Of a DNA stretch of 64,000 bases, positions 53,316 through 62,423 are shown piece by piece. The notes beneath the pieces are model-generated. The model did no database searches and was not told the DNA's origin. It saw only the letters and a program-made list of their open reading frames with translations. The stretch comes from Mycolicibacterium austroafricanum (GTDB taxonomy: Bacteria; Actinomycetota; Actinomycetes; Mycobacteriales; Mycobacteriaceae): NCBI RefSeq assembly GCF_902705885.1, contig NZ_CACSIP010000076.1:7066-71065 (forward strand), in the 5' to 3' direction. The stretch's first letter is position 1, and each line of letters begins with the position of its first letter. Both the position numbers and the translations under genes were made by a program.

Positions 53316-55412
53316 TCAATCTTGGACGACGGAAGCGACGAAGGGGCTCGGCTCGCCGTGCCAGGTGACAAGCAGTTCCTCGCGCGCGCGGGTGCACGCA
53401 ACGAAGAGCAGACAGCGTTCCCGTTCCAGGTCTTGCTGATGTGTCTGCTTGTCATCCTCGGCAGGAGTGACTGCATTGGCGGCTGGAACATGTTTAGCAC
53501 TGACTCCCGCGACGCACACGCAACGGAATTCCAACCCCTTCACGCGGTGCATGGTGCCGACGCGGACGGCATCGTCATCGTCGGAGGCCTTCGCCAGGTC
53601 GACGGAATCGACGCCGACCTTACGCAGAGCGCTCTCGATCTTCGACGTCAGCCACTTGGCCCGTACCGCGATCCCGATCTCCGATGGCGCGATGCCGTTA
53701 TCGATCCACTCTTTGACCGACGCAGCGATGAACTTCGTCTCCGCTTCGGCACTCTCGAAACCGTTCAGCGCGGGGGGCTTGCCATGCACCGAGGATTTGC
53801 AGCCGGCGATGGAATCCAACCCGCCTTCCATATCGTCGATCGGTTCGCCGCGCAGCAGACCCAGGCTCCAGCCGAGAATCTCGGCGGTGGTGCGGTAGTT
53901 GATGTTCAGCCGGGATGACCGCCCGGCGATCTTGATACCCACTTCGCGCAAGCTGACCCGGTTGTCGTAGATGCGCTGGTGTGTGTCCCCGGCGATGAAG
54001 ATGTCGTCGGGCGCTTCGGCGACGGCGGCGCGTAGCAGCCGCCATTGGTCGGGACTGAGGTCCTGGGCTTCATCGATGATGATGTGGCGGAACGGCTTGT
54101 CGGAGGATTCCTCCAGCAGGCGGGTTGCCTCGCGCCGGATGGTCTCGTGCGTCCAGACGCCCTGCCGGGTCAGCGTCTGCTCGAACTCCCAGATCGCCTG
54201 CCACACTTGCGCGCGTTGCGCGGCTCCGAGGCCGCGGCCCCGGCCGGTTCGTTTGGCGGCCAGGTACTCATCGGCCGTGCTGATACGACGGGCCAGCACC
54301 ACCTGCCGCCATTCCTCGGACAGGAACACCGGGGTAAAGCTGAGGCCGAGTTCGCCGATCAGCCCAGTCCACAGCGCCTTCTCGTCTTCGGAGCCGAGCA
54401 TGTACGGCGCTCCGTGAGTCTTGCGGAAGATTCGGTGGGCGATCCGGTCGACATGCGAGACCTCGATCCTGCTTTCCACCTGCTCGTCGTCGATCAGCAT
54501 GTCGAGCCCGGATTGCAGCGTCTCCGACAGCGTGGAGGTGAAGGTGGTGACGAGCATCTTGCCGTCCCCGCGGGTGGCGAGCATGCGCGCCCGGTGCAGG
54601 GCGACGACGGTCTTGCCGGTGCCGGGCCCGCCCGTGACTCGGGCCGGTCCCTTGTAGGAGGCGTCGACGACGGCGCGTTGGGTGGGGTGCAGGTACACCC
54701 GCCAGGTGGCGAACGGGTAGGCGAATACGTCCATCAGTTCGTCGGGCCCGCTGACGAGGACGACGCGGTCACGGCTGCGCAGGATGGCGGCGTCGATGTC
54801 CTCGGTGTCGACGGGTTCGTTGAGGATCTGCGCACCGAGGTCGGCCCACACCTCCTCGGGGGTGAAGCCGGCGGCGAGGCCGAACAGCACATCCCATTGC
54901 GTCTCCGGGAGGAAGGACTTCGCCGCATCGAGTTGGGCAGCGTCGGTGACGGTGCGGGCGAACGCGAGCACCTTCGCGTCAATGCCGAGCTTGGTCAGTT
55001 CGCCGTCCTTGACGTGGGCGAAGATCGGCACGCCACCGGCCTTGGCGGCTTCTTCTCGCTCGGGAATCTGGCGGTCGAGTTCGGTTTCGTCGCGGATCTC
55101 GATGCCGCCGGTGGCCGAGTTCACCGAGACGTTGCTGCGCTGCGCCCAGGCGTAGGCGTCGTCGTGATGCAGGACCTTCAGCAGCGTGTAGACGTCGCCG
55201 CTGACGGGGGCGAGCACGATGCCGCGCCAGGCCTGGTCGATGCGGATGGATCGGAATCGTGGGTTGCGCGCGTTGTTGATCTTCTCCAGATGCAGCCCGG
55301 TGTGGGTGGCGGTATCGAATTCGTCGAAAACCTCGGCAACCCTTTTGGCGACCGGCTTCTCCATCTTAGCCAGGTCGGTGATGAATCCCTTGTCGATGGC
55401 AAGTGTGGGCAA
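53316..55412 (-). CDS. RelE-like domain fused to UvrD/Rep-family helicase
   Basis: A 698-aa protein. Residues 1-90 look like a RelE/ParE-type fold (FITDLAKMEKPVAKRVAEVF, FRSIRIDQAWRGIVLAP, VYTLLKVLHHDDAYAWA). The helicase follows, with Walker A GGPGTGKT (about 261-268), IIIDEAQDLSPDQW (445-458), LNINYRTTAEI, HRVKGLEF and VACTRAREELLV. GGAAAG precedes the TTG at 55412, and the longer frame to 55613 overlaps the methylase gene. It is probably a 3'-5' DNA helicase acting in the restriction-type operon. The role of the N-terminal fold is unclear. Confidence 0.7.
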   Translation of the reverse strand: MPTLAIDKGFITDLAKMEKPVAKRVAEVFDEFDTATHTGLHLEKINNARNPRFRSIRIDQAWRGIVLAPVSGDVYTLLKVLHHDDAYAWAQRSNVSVNSATGGIEIRDETELDRQIPEREEAAKAGGVPIFAHVKDGELTKLGIDAKVLAFARTVTDAAQLDAAKSFLPETQWDVLFGLAAGFTPEEVWADLGAQILNEPVDTEDIDAAILRSRDRVVLVSGPDELMDVFAYPFATWRVYLHPTQRAVVDASYKGPARVTGGPGTGKTVVALHRARMLATRGDGKMLVTTFTSTLSETLQSGLDMLIDDEQVESRIEVSHVDRIAHRIFRKTHGAPYMLGSEDEKALWTGLIGELGLSFTPVFLSEEWRQVVLARRISTADEYLAAKRTGRGRGLGAAQRAQVWQAIWEFEQTLTRQGVWTHETIRREATRLLEESSDKPFRHIIIDEAQDLSPDQWRLLRAAVAEAPDDIFIAGDTHQRIYDNRVSLREVGIKIAGRSSRLNINYRTTAEILGWSLGLLRGEPIDDMEGGLDSIAGCKSSVHGKPPALNGFESAEAETKFIAASVKEWIDNGIAPSEIGIAVRAKWLTSKIESALRKVGVDSVDLAKASDDDDAVRVGTMHRVKGLEFRCVCVAGVSAKHVPAANAVTPAEDDKQTHQQDLERERCLLFVACTRAREELLVTWHGEPSPFVASVVQD

Positions 55413-55431
55413 TTGATCTTTCCTTGCTTGA

Positions 55432-58400
55432 CTATTCGGGGTGACGGGGGCCGTGGCCAGCGGGTGGATCGGCGAGCGGCTTCCAGCCCTTGCCGCCATT
55501 GGCGATTGCTTCGGCCATGCGGTCGTAGGCCTCCAAGACGAGCCGTTTCGTGCGGTACTCGCCGAAGTCGTGTTCCTCCGATCGGCGGGAGGCGTCGAAC
55601 GAGTCAAGAACATGCTCTGCTTCTGGACGGCTCAGTCCGAATACCAATAGGAAGCCCGCATCAAGATCGGCTCGCAGAAACGCCCTGCGATCGGACTTCC
55701 ACCGGAAAGGGGAACCCTTGTCTCCCAATTCCTGAGCGTAGGAAGCGATTCGCCTCGACGTATACGACAACTCCAGCACATATGCCCGAACCCAGTCGCC
55801 AAGCACGGTGCAGCTTTGCCAAGGGGTTGCATCGTCGAATGACGACGGATGCGGGCAAGCAAGCTGTTTCACGATGAAGTAGCTCATGTTGGTCCCGCTC
55901 ACTTTCTGCCGCGCGATGTAGTCGAATGCCAGGCTTGACCACGTGGCGTGAAGGAGTGGGCCGTGTTTGGGGTTTTGAGGGAAAGCGAGGAAGAAGCTAT
56001 CGCCTATGGCGGTGGCCGGAAGAACTGAGGATATGAACGTTCGAGAGTCGCTCGTTCGCGCAACACGTCGCCATCCGAGTAGCCAGTCGCGATCCCACCG
56101 ATCTACTAGGGCGGCTGTGACCACGGCACGATCAACCCAGTGGCGAGCGAGCGGTTCTAGGTCATTTGGGTTGTCGTGGTCAGCGTCTGGAACCCGCGGA
56201 AGCTTCCCCTGATTGAGCTGAGCCTGTGTCGCATTTCGATATGTTCCATATCGATGATCGAAGTACCCAAGCATCTTGCCTTCGTAGAGGGGTACGTACT
56301 CAATGCCGCCGAGACGGTATGACCACCCGTCAAAGGTGGCATCATCGAGGTCCCCGGCTTGTAGAAAAAGTCCAGAACTGTTCGCCATGTCAAAGGGCCT
56401 CGCGAATGACAAGCCCCACACATTTCCGCGGGTGTCGTTGTCTTGGATAAGGATAGGGTTCCGGTGGTATACGCCAAGTGTGATGTTGGCGTCGACACGG
56501 TTTGCGAACATGGGCAACGTGCCGGTGTTGGGGTTGAGCTTAAGGGCTTCATTTGGTGTGAGCTCGTAACGGCGTGAAGGTACATCGGAGATGAATCGTG
56601 TCTGGAAGGCGAACCGGGTTCGCGAGACTTCGCGGCTAGCTCCCACGATTGCCGTGATCGCAAAGTGAATTGATGAGTGTACTTCTTTAAAGATCCTGCC
56701 TTCATTCACAAAGTCGTAGAAGGCGTGAAGTCTCTGCTTAGTCAAGGCGTCAGCAAAGAACGGCGCGGTCGTCTTGTCGGTGGCCAACCCGGTCGGGGTG
56801 ATGATGCCGGCCGCCCCCTCGGGGCCGGTGATGGTGCGCATGGTTTCGGCGAACACGCTGTAGGTGTTGACATCGCCTTGTCCGGTGAAGGGGTAGCGGC
56901 CGCTTTTCAACAGCAGGTGCGCGGTACCGTCGGACTGCCGCAGCGCCGCGAGGTAGGCCGCGTACAGGTCGGGGTCGGTATCGCCGAGCTTGTCGATCAT
57001 CTTCTTGCGGATCGCCGCGGTGCCAGCGCCTTCGATGTCGGGGCGACCGGCGTTGCCGAAAAACTCTTTGTCTTGGATTTTCACCCGCTCCCACGGCGGG
57101 TTGCCGACAACACAGGAAAACCCGCCCGTCCATCCGGTGTCGGAACTATCGGCGGACCCATCGTCGGGGACCGTGAAGATGCCGGGGAACTCTAAGTGCC
57201 AGTGAAAGAACCGGTACTGACGGGCCAGATGATTGACCTGGGTGATGATGGTATCGGGCACCGATTCCGGTGTTTCGGACAGTGCCCGCACGGTGGCGTG
57301 GGTGATGCCCTGGCCCGTGCCCACCGCCCCGGTCTTCGGTTGAACGAACGCCGCACACCAGGCGTCGGCGACGAGTTTGGCGGCCACCAGGTCGGGGTCG
57401 GCTTCTAGACGACGCCAGGCGTCGGCCCGGGCCCGCAGCGCGGCCACCGAGGCGACAGTCCCGGTGTCGGCGTCGTGGGCGGCCTTGGTGAATTGGCTGG
57501 TTTCGACGTTGAGGGTTTCGGGTCCGAAACTCAGCGTCAACTGATCCTGGTCGGCTTGGCGTTCGGACTTGTTGCGGGCCTTGAGCTTCTTCGTCCAGTC
57601 CTTGTCGTCGTCGCCGAGCACAACAAATGCGGTGTCGGGGATGTTGTGCCGCAGCAGCTCCGGCGTCGTTCCGAGGAGCGCGTTGCCGACGCGGAAGTGT
57701 GCGTCGAGGAACGGGAACGGTCGGTCGGCGTCGAAGGCCTCCAGCCACAGCGCCACCTTGGTGATCTCGATGGCCAGATCGTTGAGGTCCACCCCGTAGA
57801 CGCAGCGCTCGATCACATCGGCGGTGGCCGCCCGCAGCGCAGACGGGGTGGGTTCGGTGTCTCCGGTGCGCACGGTGGCCAGGGCGCCGGCGATCCGCCG
57901 TGCGGCGGCAACCACGAAATGCCCGCTACCGCAGGCAGGATCGACCACCGTCAGGTTCAGCAGGGCCTGCTCGGGATTTGATTTTCGGACGGCGTCGTCG
58001 ATCAACGGGTCCAGCGCCTCGTCGAGCACCAGCGAGATCAGATCCGAGGGGGTGTAGTAGGAGCCGGATTTCTTGCGGTCGTTGCCGGTCGCGACGTCGA
58101 GGGTGAACGCCCGCTCGTCGGCGTGGTAGCGCGGCGTGTAGGCGAGTAGGCCCTCGTACATGCCGCCGAGTTCCTCGCTGTCGAGGTTGCGGTAGTCGAC
58201 GGGTCGGGGCAGCCCGGTGACTGGGTCGTCGATTTGCGCCAGCGCCCGCACCGCGGCCAGCAGCGCCCGGTTGGGTAGCTTAGCGCCGTCGAGAATGCTC
58301 AGTGCGTCCCGCGTGTACAGGCTGGCCCCGAGACCGCTCAACCCGAGGGCGGGTAGCCCGTCGCCGGCGATCGCGTCGGTGACGATCTGATGGGCCTCCC

Positions 58401-59550
58401 ACAGGTCGGTGTGCCAGCCACCGATCGGTTCGGCTGCCAACCGGCGCAGCCGCGCGGTGGAGAAGTAGTCCGCATACAGCGTGCGGGCACTCTCGGGGAC
58501 ATCGGAACGGTGCAGCAGGTCGCGGTCCTCTACGACGAACAGCACGATCAGCCGGTAGGCGATGCGCAGTAGTGCGCGCTGTAGATCGCGGTCGGCGTCG
58601 CTGGCCGCTGCCAGTGTTTCCCGCAGCGCAGCGTTGGCCGGATGGGCGACGAACCCGGTGCCCAACTCCTGCAACGCGGCTGCGATGCCATGCTGCAGGT
58701 TCAGCAGGGCGCGGGCGCCGTCATCGATCGCGGTGGTGCGCCAGCGTTCTAGCCAGCAGTTGTCGAGTTTGGGTTCGGCCTGCTCGACCTCGATGTCCGG
58801 GCCGTCCGCATCGGCATCCGCACTGTCGGCAGCCGCTTTGGCGGCCTTGTCGTCCAGGCGGGGTGCGAAGCGGCTGGCGTGGACGGTCAGGAACAGGATG
58901 CGGAAGTCGGCGTAGAGCTGATCGGTGAAGATCGCGTCCAGGTCGAATTCGACGAACGACTGCCGGGTGAGGCTCGACGCGTCGCGCAGCAGCCGCAGCA
59001 GCTTGCCGTTGGACACGATCGCCCACAGCGCATGGTCTTCCCGGTTGAGGTAGTCCTGCACCATGGCCTGCGGAGCACGGGCGGTCACGCCGACGGTCTT
59101 GGTGTCCAAGTCGATTCCGGCGCCGACGAGGTGCAGCGGCACCCAGGCAGAAGGGTTCGCGGCGTCGGGCCAGGCGACGCGGTGCGAGATGGGGAAGTGC
59201 GGCGCCTCGGTTTCGCCGAGGCCGGGCGGCACAGCCAGCCCACCGCTGACGACATCGGGGCGGCCCCAACCCAGTTCGTAGAGCATCGGCAGCAGCCACT
59301 TGTCACGCGTGAGCTTGGTGGCGGCATCACCATCGGGGAGCCGCTCCAGCCCGGCGCGCCAGGCGCGGTGCGCGGCAAGCATGGCCTCCCACGCCCGGGC
59401 GATCGCACCGTTGACCGCCATCCCCGGTGACAGCTGATAGGCCTCGGCGCTCTGGCCGGGCATCCGCAGCTCGTTGGCCCGCGGAATGGCCTCGGCGGGC
59501 AGCGCGGTGCCGACCGTGCGGACGGCCTTGAAGAGGTTCAGCGCGCTCAT
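55432..59550 (-). CDS. Eco57I-like N6-adenine DNA methylase (DrmMI-like)
   Basis: A 1372-aa protein. SAM motif I is VVDPACGSGHFVV (536-548) and catalytic motif IV is NPPW (817-820); IERCVYGVDLNDLAIEITKV is motif II-like. The N-terminal 450 residues are helical. From about residue 930 on lies the putative target-recognition region. It is encoded by a patch (55900-56740) with lower GC (three sampled 60-nt lines at 45, 53 and 57 percent) than flanks at 63-67 percent, suggesting exchange of the specificity part. ATGA overlap with the SNF2 gene. The methylase would mark host DNA in a DISARM- or BREX-like manner. Confidence 0.75.
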   Translation of the reverse strand: MSALNLFKAVRTVGTALPAEAIPRANELRMPGQSAEAYQLSPGMAVNGAIARAWEAMLAAHRAWRAGLERLPDGDAATKLTRDKWLLPMLYELGWGRPDVVSGGLAVPPGLGETEAPHFPISHRVAWPDAANPSAWVPLHLVGAGIDLDTKTVGVTARAPQAMVQDYLNREDHALWAIVSNGKLLRLLRDASSLTRQSFVEFDLDAIFTDQLYADFRILFLTVHASRFAPRLDDKAAKAAADSADADADGPDIEVEQAEPKLDNCWLERWRTTAIDDGARALLNLQHGIAAALQELGTGFVAHPANAALRETLAAASDADRDLQRALLRIAYRLIVLFVVEDRDLLHRSDVPESARTLYADYFSTARLRRLAAEPIGGWHTDLWEAHQIVTDAIAGDGLPALGLSGLGASLYTRDALSILDGAKLPNRALLAAVRALAQIDDPVTGLPRPVDYRNLDSEELGGMYEGLLAYTPRYHADERAFTLDVATGNDRKKSGSYYTPSDLISLVLDEALDPLIDDAVRKSNPEQALLNLTVVDPACGSGHFVVAAARRIAGALATVRTGDTEPTPSALRAATADVIERCVYGVDLNDLAIEITKVALWLEAFDADRPFPFLDAHFRVGNALLGTTPELLRHNIPDTAFVVLGDDDKDWTKKLKARNKSERQADQDQLTLSFGPETLNVETSQFTKAAHDADTGTVASVAALRARADAWRRLEADPDLVAAKLVADAWCAAFVQPKTGAVGTGQGITHATVRALSETPESVPDTIITQVNHLARQYRFFHWHLEFPGIFTVPDDGSADSSDTGWTGGFSCVVGNPPWERVKIQDKEFFGNAGRPDIEGAGTAAIRKKMIDKLGDTDPDLYAAYLAALRQSDGTAHLLLKSGRYPFTGQGDVNTYSVFAETMRTITGPEGAAGIITPTGLATDKTTAPFFADALTKQRLHAFYDFVNEGRIFKEVHSSIHFAITAIVGASREVSRTRFAFQTRFISDVPSRRYELTPNEALKLNPNTGTLPMFANRVDANITLGVYHRNPILIQDNDTRGNVWGLSFARPFDMANSSGLFLQAGDLDDATFDGWSYRLGGIEYVPLYEGKMLGYFDHRYGTYRNATQAQLNQGKLPRVPDADHDNPNDLEPLARHWVDRAVVTAALVDRWDRDWLLGWRRVARTSDSRTFISSVLPATAIGDSFFLAFPQNPKHGPLLHATWSSLAFDYIARQKVSGTNMSYFIVKQLACPHPSSFDDATPWQSCTVLGDWVRAYVLELSYTSRRIASYAQELGDKGSPFRWKSDRRAFLRADLDAGFLLVFGLSRPEAEHVLDSFDASRRSEEHDFGEYRTKRLVLEAYDRMAEAIANGGKGWKPLADPPAGHGPRHPE

Positions 59551-62423
59551 CGGGCACCTGCCTCGGGCAGAAACACGTAGATGCCGAGGACGTCGGCGGG
59601 CGGCAGGAACTTGACCGTGGGTGCGCGGCCGCCGGCTTTGGAGGCGCTGCGCACCGCCTGATGCTCGGACACCAGATCCTTCGCGGCATGGCGACCGGTC
59701 TCGGTGAGGTGCTTGGCGAGAGCGGGTAGGCGGCCCAGCGCGCGGCCCAATTGCATGCGGGCTAGCGCGTCGTCGACGTTGCCCGACGGCGTCAGCGCCA
59801 GCAGTGCGTCCACCTCGGGCTGCTGCAACCAGGTCAGGTCGTCCCCGGCCGCGGTGAAGGCCAGGAACTTCGCTTCTTCGGCGACCTGGGTGACGGTGGT
59901 GGCCGAGCCGGGGATGCTGATCTCCAGTCGGTGCCGCACCATCAGCAACGTCGTCACCTTGCCGACACTGGTGCGCATCACCCCGGCGCGGCGCGCGGGC
60001 CGGGTCGCCGGGTCGAGCCGGGGATCGAGCGCGGCGTCGAGGACGTAGCGCGACAGTGCGTCGACCGTGGCGTCGGTGCGGGTGAGCACGCAGTGCCCTG
60101 CCGGGACGGGCAGCGAGCGGTGGAAGTGCAGCCGTCCGCCCTTGGTCGGCGGGAGTTGGTCGCGGACCGCGGCCGGCAGGGTGTCGATGACCGCAGTGAA
60201 ACCGTCGCCGGTATCGGTGACCGGCGCTCCCATCAGCGACAGCGCGGTGCGGGTGAAGGTTTCGACATCAGCGGGGCCGCCGAGCGCGCGGCGCACCTCG
60301 GTCAGGGCCTGTTCGACGGTGTCGGGTTTGAGCCCGGCCTGCCGGAACCGGGAGCGTGACGCCTTCTCCCGTTCGGCGGCGTTGGTCCACTCGACTTCGA
60401 CCTGGTCGGCCAGGGACTTCGAGGTGGCCTCGGCGAAGTCGAGGGTCAGCTGTTCGGCTTCCTTGCCGCGCAACAGCAGCGACTCCCAGATGGCTTTCAT
60501 CACGGTGGTGGAGTCGACTGGGATCGGCACGGAGACCCCGATGCTGCGTTTGATGTTCTCGTGGCGGCGGATGAGGACCTGCAGCACGATGCCGTCGATG
60601 CCGTTGTCCTCGCCGTAGTAGGTGACGGTGCGCACGGTGGGGGCTTGCTGGCCGAACCGGTCGACCCGGCCCTCGCGCTGTTCGTGGCGGGTGGGGTTCC
60701 ACGCGAGGTCGTAGTGCACCACGGCGGTGAAGCCGTCCTGCAGGTTGATTCCCTCGGACAGGCAGTCGGTCGCGATCAGTAGGCGGGGTCCGTCGTGGGC
60801 GCTGAGGGTGGCGACGCGGACTTCGCGCTCCTCCGGCGGTAGCGTGCCGGTCACGGCGTCGATCCCGAGATCCTTGACCTTCGACAGGGCCGAACCGAGG
60901 TGCTCGGCGAGATAGTCGGCGGTGGGAATGTAGCGGCAAAAGACGATCGGGTGATACCCCTGGTCGAGCAGTTCCTTCAGCAGCGGGATGAGGCGTTTGA
61001 GCTTGGCGTCCGAGCGCGGTCCCTTGAGTGCGGCGGCCTGGGCGGCCAACTCGCGTAGACGCTTCCGCGCCTTTGTGTCGGGTTCATCGGTGTCCCCGGT
61101 ATCGGCGCCGACGGTGACGTCCTCGGCTTCCAGCGTGTCGTCCAGGTTGGTGTCCAGCACGCGGGGTTCGGCGTAGGTGTCGACCTCGGTCTCGTCGTCG
61201 GCCGCTGACACCGCGGAACGGTTGAGCAGGGTCTGCTCCGCTGCCGCGGGGCTGGAGGCCAGGCACCGCAGCAGCGCGATGGCCGACCACCAGCGCACGC
61301 GTTGCCGCACCGCGCTGAGCTTGGGGTCGGCGACCTGTTCGCGGACATAGTCCATCACGTCGTCGAACAGCTGGCGGTATCCGGCGGTGAGCTTGTAGGC
61401 GGTCTCGGTGGTTTCGCGCTCCGGGAACGGGGTGTCCTCCCGGAACTCTCCGCGCAGGTACTCGCGGATATCGGCGCGCTGGCGCTGGATCATGTACCGG
61501 GCGAGCAGCTTGCGGTCGTCCTCGCGGTCCCGCCCGGTCAGGTCGGCCGGCAAGTCGCCGAGGCGGTCATCGAGCAGGCCGACCAGGGATTGCCACGCGG
61601 TGTCGTCGCCACTGTGCGGTGTCGCGGTCAGCAACACCAGGTGACGGGTGTGATCGTCGGCGAGTTTACGCAGCAGCGCGTACCGCAGGTGTGCCTGTGA
61701 GGACTTACCGACACCGGCGGGCGCCACGCAGGTGTGTGCTTCATCGACGATCACTAATTCCGGGCAGTGCAAGGCGAATTCGTCGCGACGGCTCTTCTGC
61801 TTGATGAAGTCAGTGGAGATCACCAGGTAGGGGTGGTGCTGATACACGTTGGAGCCGAACGGCACACTGCGCATCAACCGGTTGACCGTGGACGGCAACA
61901 GCAGCTGGGCGTCGATGCCGAACTTGTGCCGAAGCTCGCTCCGCCATTGCGGGGCCAGCTGCGGCGAGCACAGCACGGCCAGGCGTTGGGTTTCGCCGGT
62001 GGCCAGCAGCTCGGCCGCGACGAGGCCGGCCTCGACCGTCTTGCCGATACCCACGCCGTCGGCGATCAGCAATCGGGTGACATCTTGATTGGCCGCCATC
62101 ATCAGCGGCACCAGTTGGTAGTTGCGCGGGGTCACGGCCAACCGGGCGAAGGATCGGAACGGCCCGCCGCTGGCCCGAAATGACAACCGCAGCGCATCGC
62201 GCAGCAGTCGGGCTCGGCCGGCGTCGCCGCGGTCATCGACGGTGGGCGCTTCGAACGTGGCGGCGGCGAAGTCATCGATGTCGGGCAGCAGCACGGTGGT
62301 TTCGTGTTCGTGCCCGCCGAGTGGGCGGACCAGCAGTGTGCCGTCCGGTGAGCCGGGCAGCACCAGCCAGTCGCGGCCGCGAGCGTTGACCAGGCTCCCG
62401 GCCGGGTAGTCGAGGGTCGTCAC
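59547..62423 (-). CDS. SNF2-family helicase (DrmD-like)
   Basis: A 958-aa protein. It has Walker A ADGVGIGKTVEAG (about 121-133), ELVIVDEAHT (DEAH at 227-230), LLTATPHSGD (motif III), and a helicase C region with IATDCLSEGINLQDGF and HEQREGRVDRFGQQAP. The first 110 residues carry a small beta-rich segment. Start GTG at 62421-62423, overlapping the upstream stop (GTGA). SNF2-type DrmD plus an adenine methylase is the signature of DISARM class 1, which motivates that comparison. The C-terminal 250 residues are unassigned. Confidence 0.75.
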   Translation of the reverse strand: MTTLDYPAGSLVNARGRDWLVLPGSPDGTLLVRPLGGHEHETTVLLPDIDDFAAATFEAPTVDDRGDAGRARLLRDALRLSFRASGGPFRSFARLAVTPRNYQLVPLMMAANQDVTRLLIADGVGIGKTVEAGLVAAELLATGETQRLAVLCSPQLAPQWRSELRHKFGIDAQLLLPSTVNRLMRSVPFGSNVYQHHPYLVISTDFIKQKSRRDEFALHCPELVIVDEAHTCVAPAGVGKSSQAHLRYALLRKLADDHTRHLVLLTATPHSGDDTAWQSLVGLLDDRLGDLPADLTGRDREDDRKLLARYMIQRQRADIREYLRGEFREDTPFPERETTETAYKLTAGYRQLFDDVMDYVREQVADPKLSAVRQRVRWWSAIALLRCLASSPAAAEQTLLNRSAVSAADDETEVDTYAEPRVLDTNLDDTLEAEDVTVGADTGDTDEPDTKARKRLRELAAQAAALKGPRSDAKLKRLIPLLKELLDQGYHPIVFCRYIPTADYLAEHLGSALSKVKDLGIDAVTGTLPPEEREVRVATLSAHDGPRLLIATDCLSEGINLQDGFTAVVHYDLAWNPTRHEQREGRVDRFGQQAPTVRTVTYYGEDNGIDGIVLQVLIRRHENIKRSIGVSVPIPVDSTTVMKAIWESLLLRGKEAEQLTLDFAEATSKSLADQVEVEWTNAAEREKASRSRFRQAGLKPDTVEQALTEVRRALGGPADVETFTRTALSLMGAPVTDTGDGFTAVIDTLPAAVRDQLPPTKGGRLHFHRSLPVPAGHCVLTRTDATVDALSRYVLDAALDPRLDPATRPARRAGVMRTSVGKVTTLLMVRHRLEISIPGSATTVTQVAEEAKFLAFTAAGDDLTWLQQPEVDALLALTPSGNVDDALARMQLGRALGRLPALAKHLTETGRHAAKDLVSEHQAVRSASKAGGRAPTVKFLPPADVLGIYVFLPEAGAR

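Noticed and set aside
53303..53500. N-terminal extension of the GmrSD-like protein
   Set aside because: It overlaps the helicase gene and lacks family similarity. A ribosome-binding site places the start at 53302.
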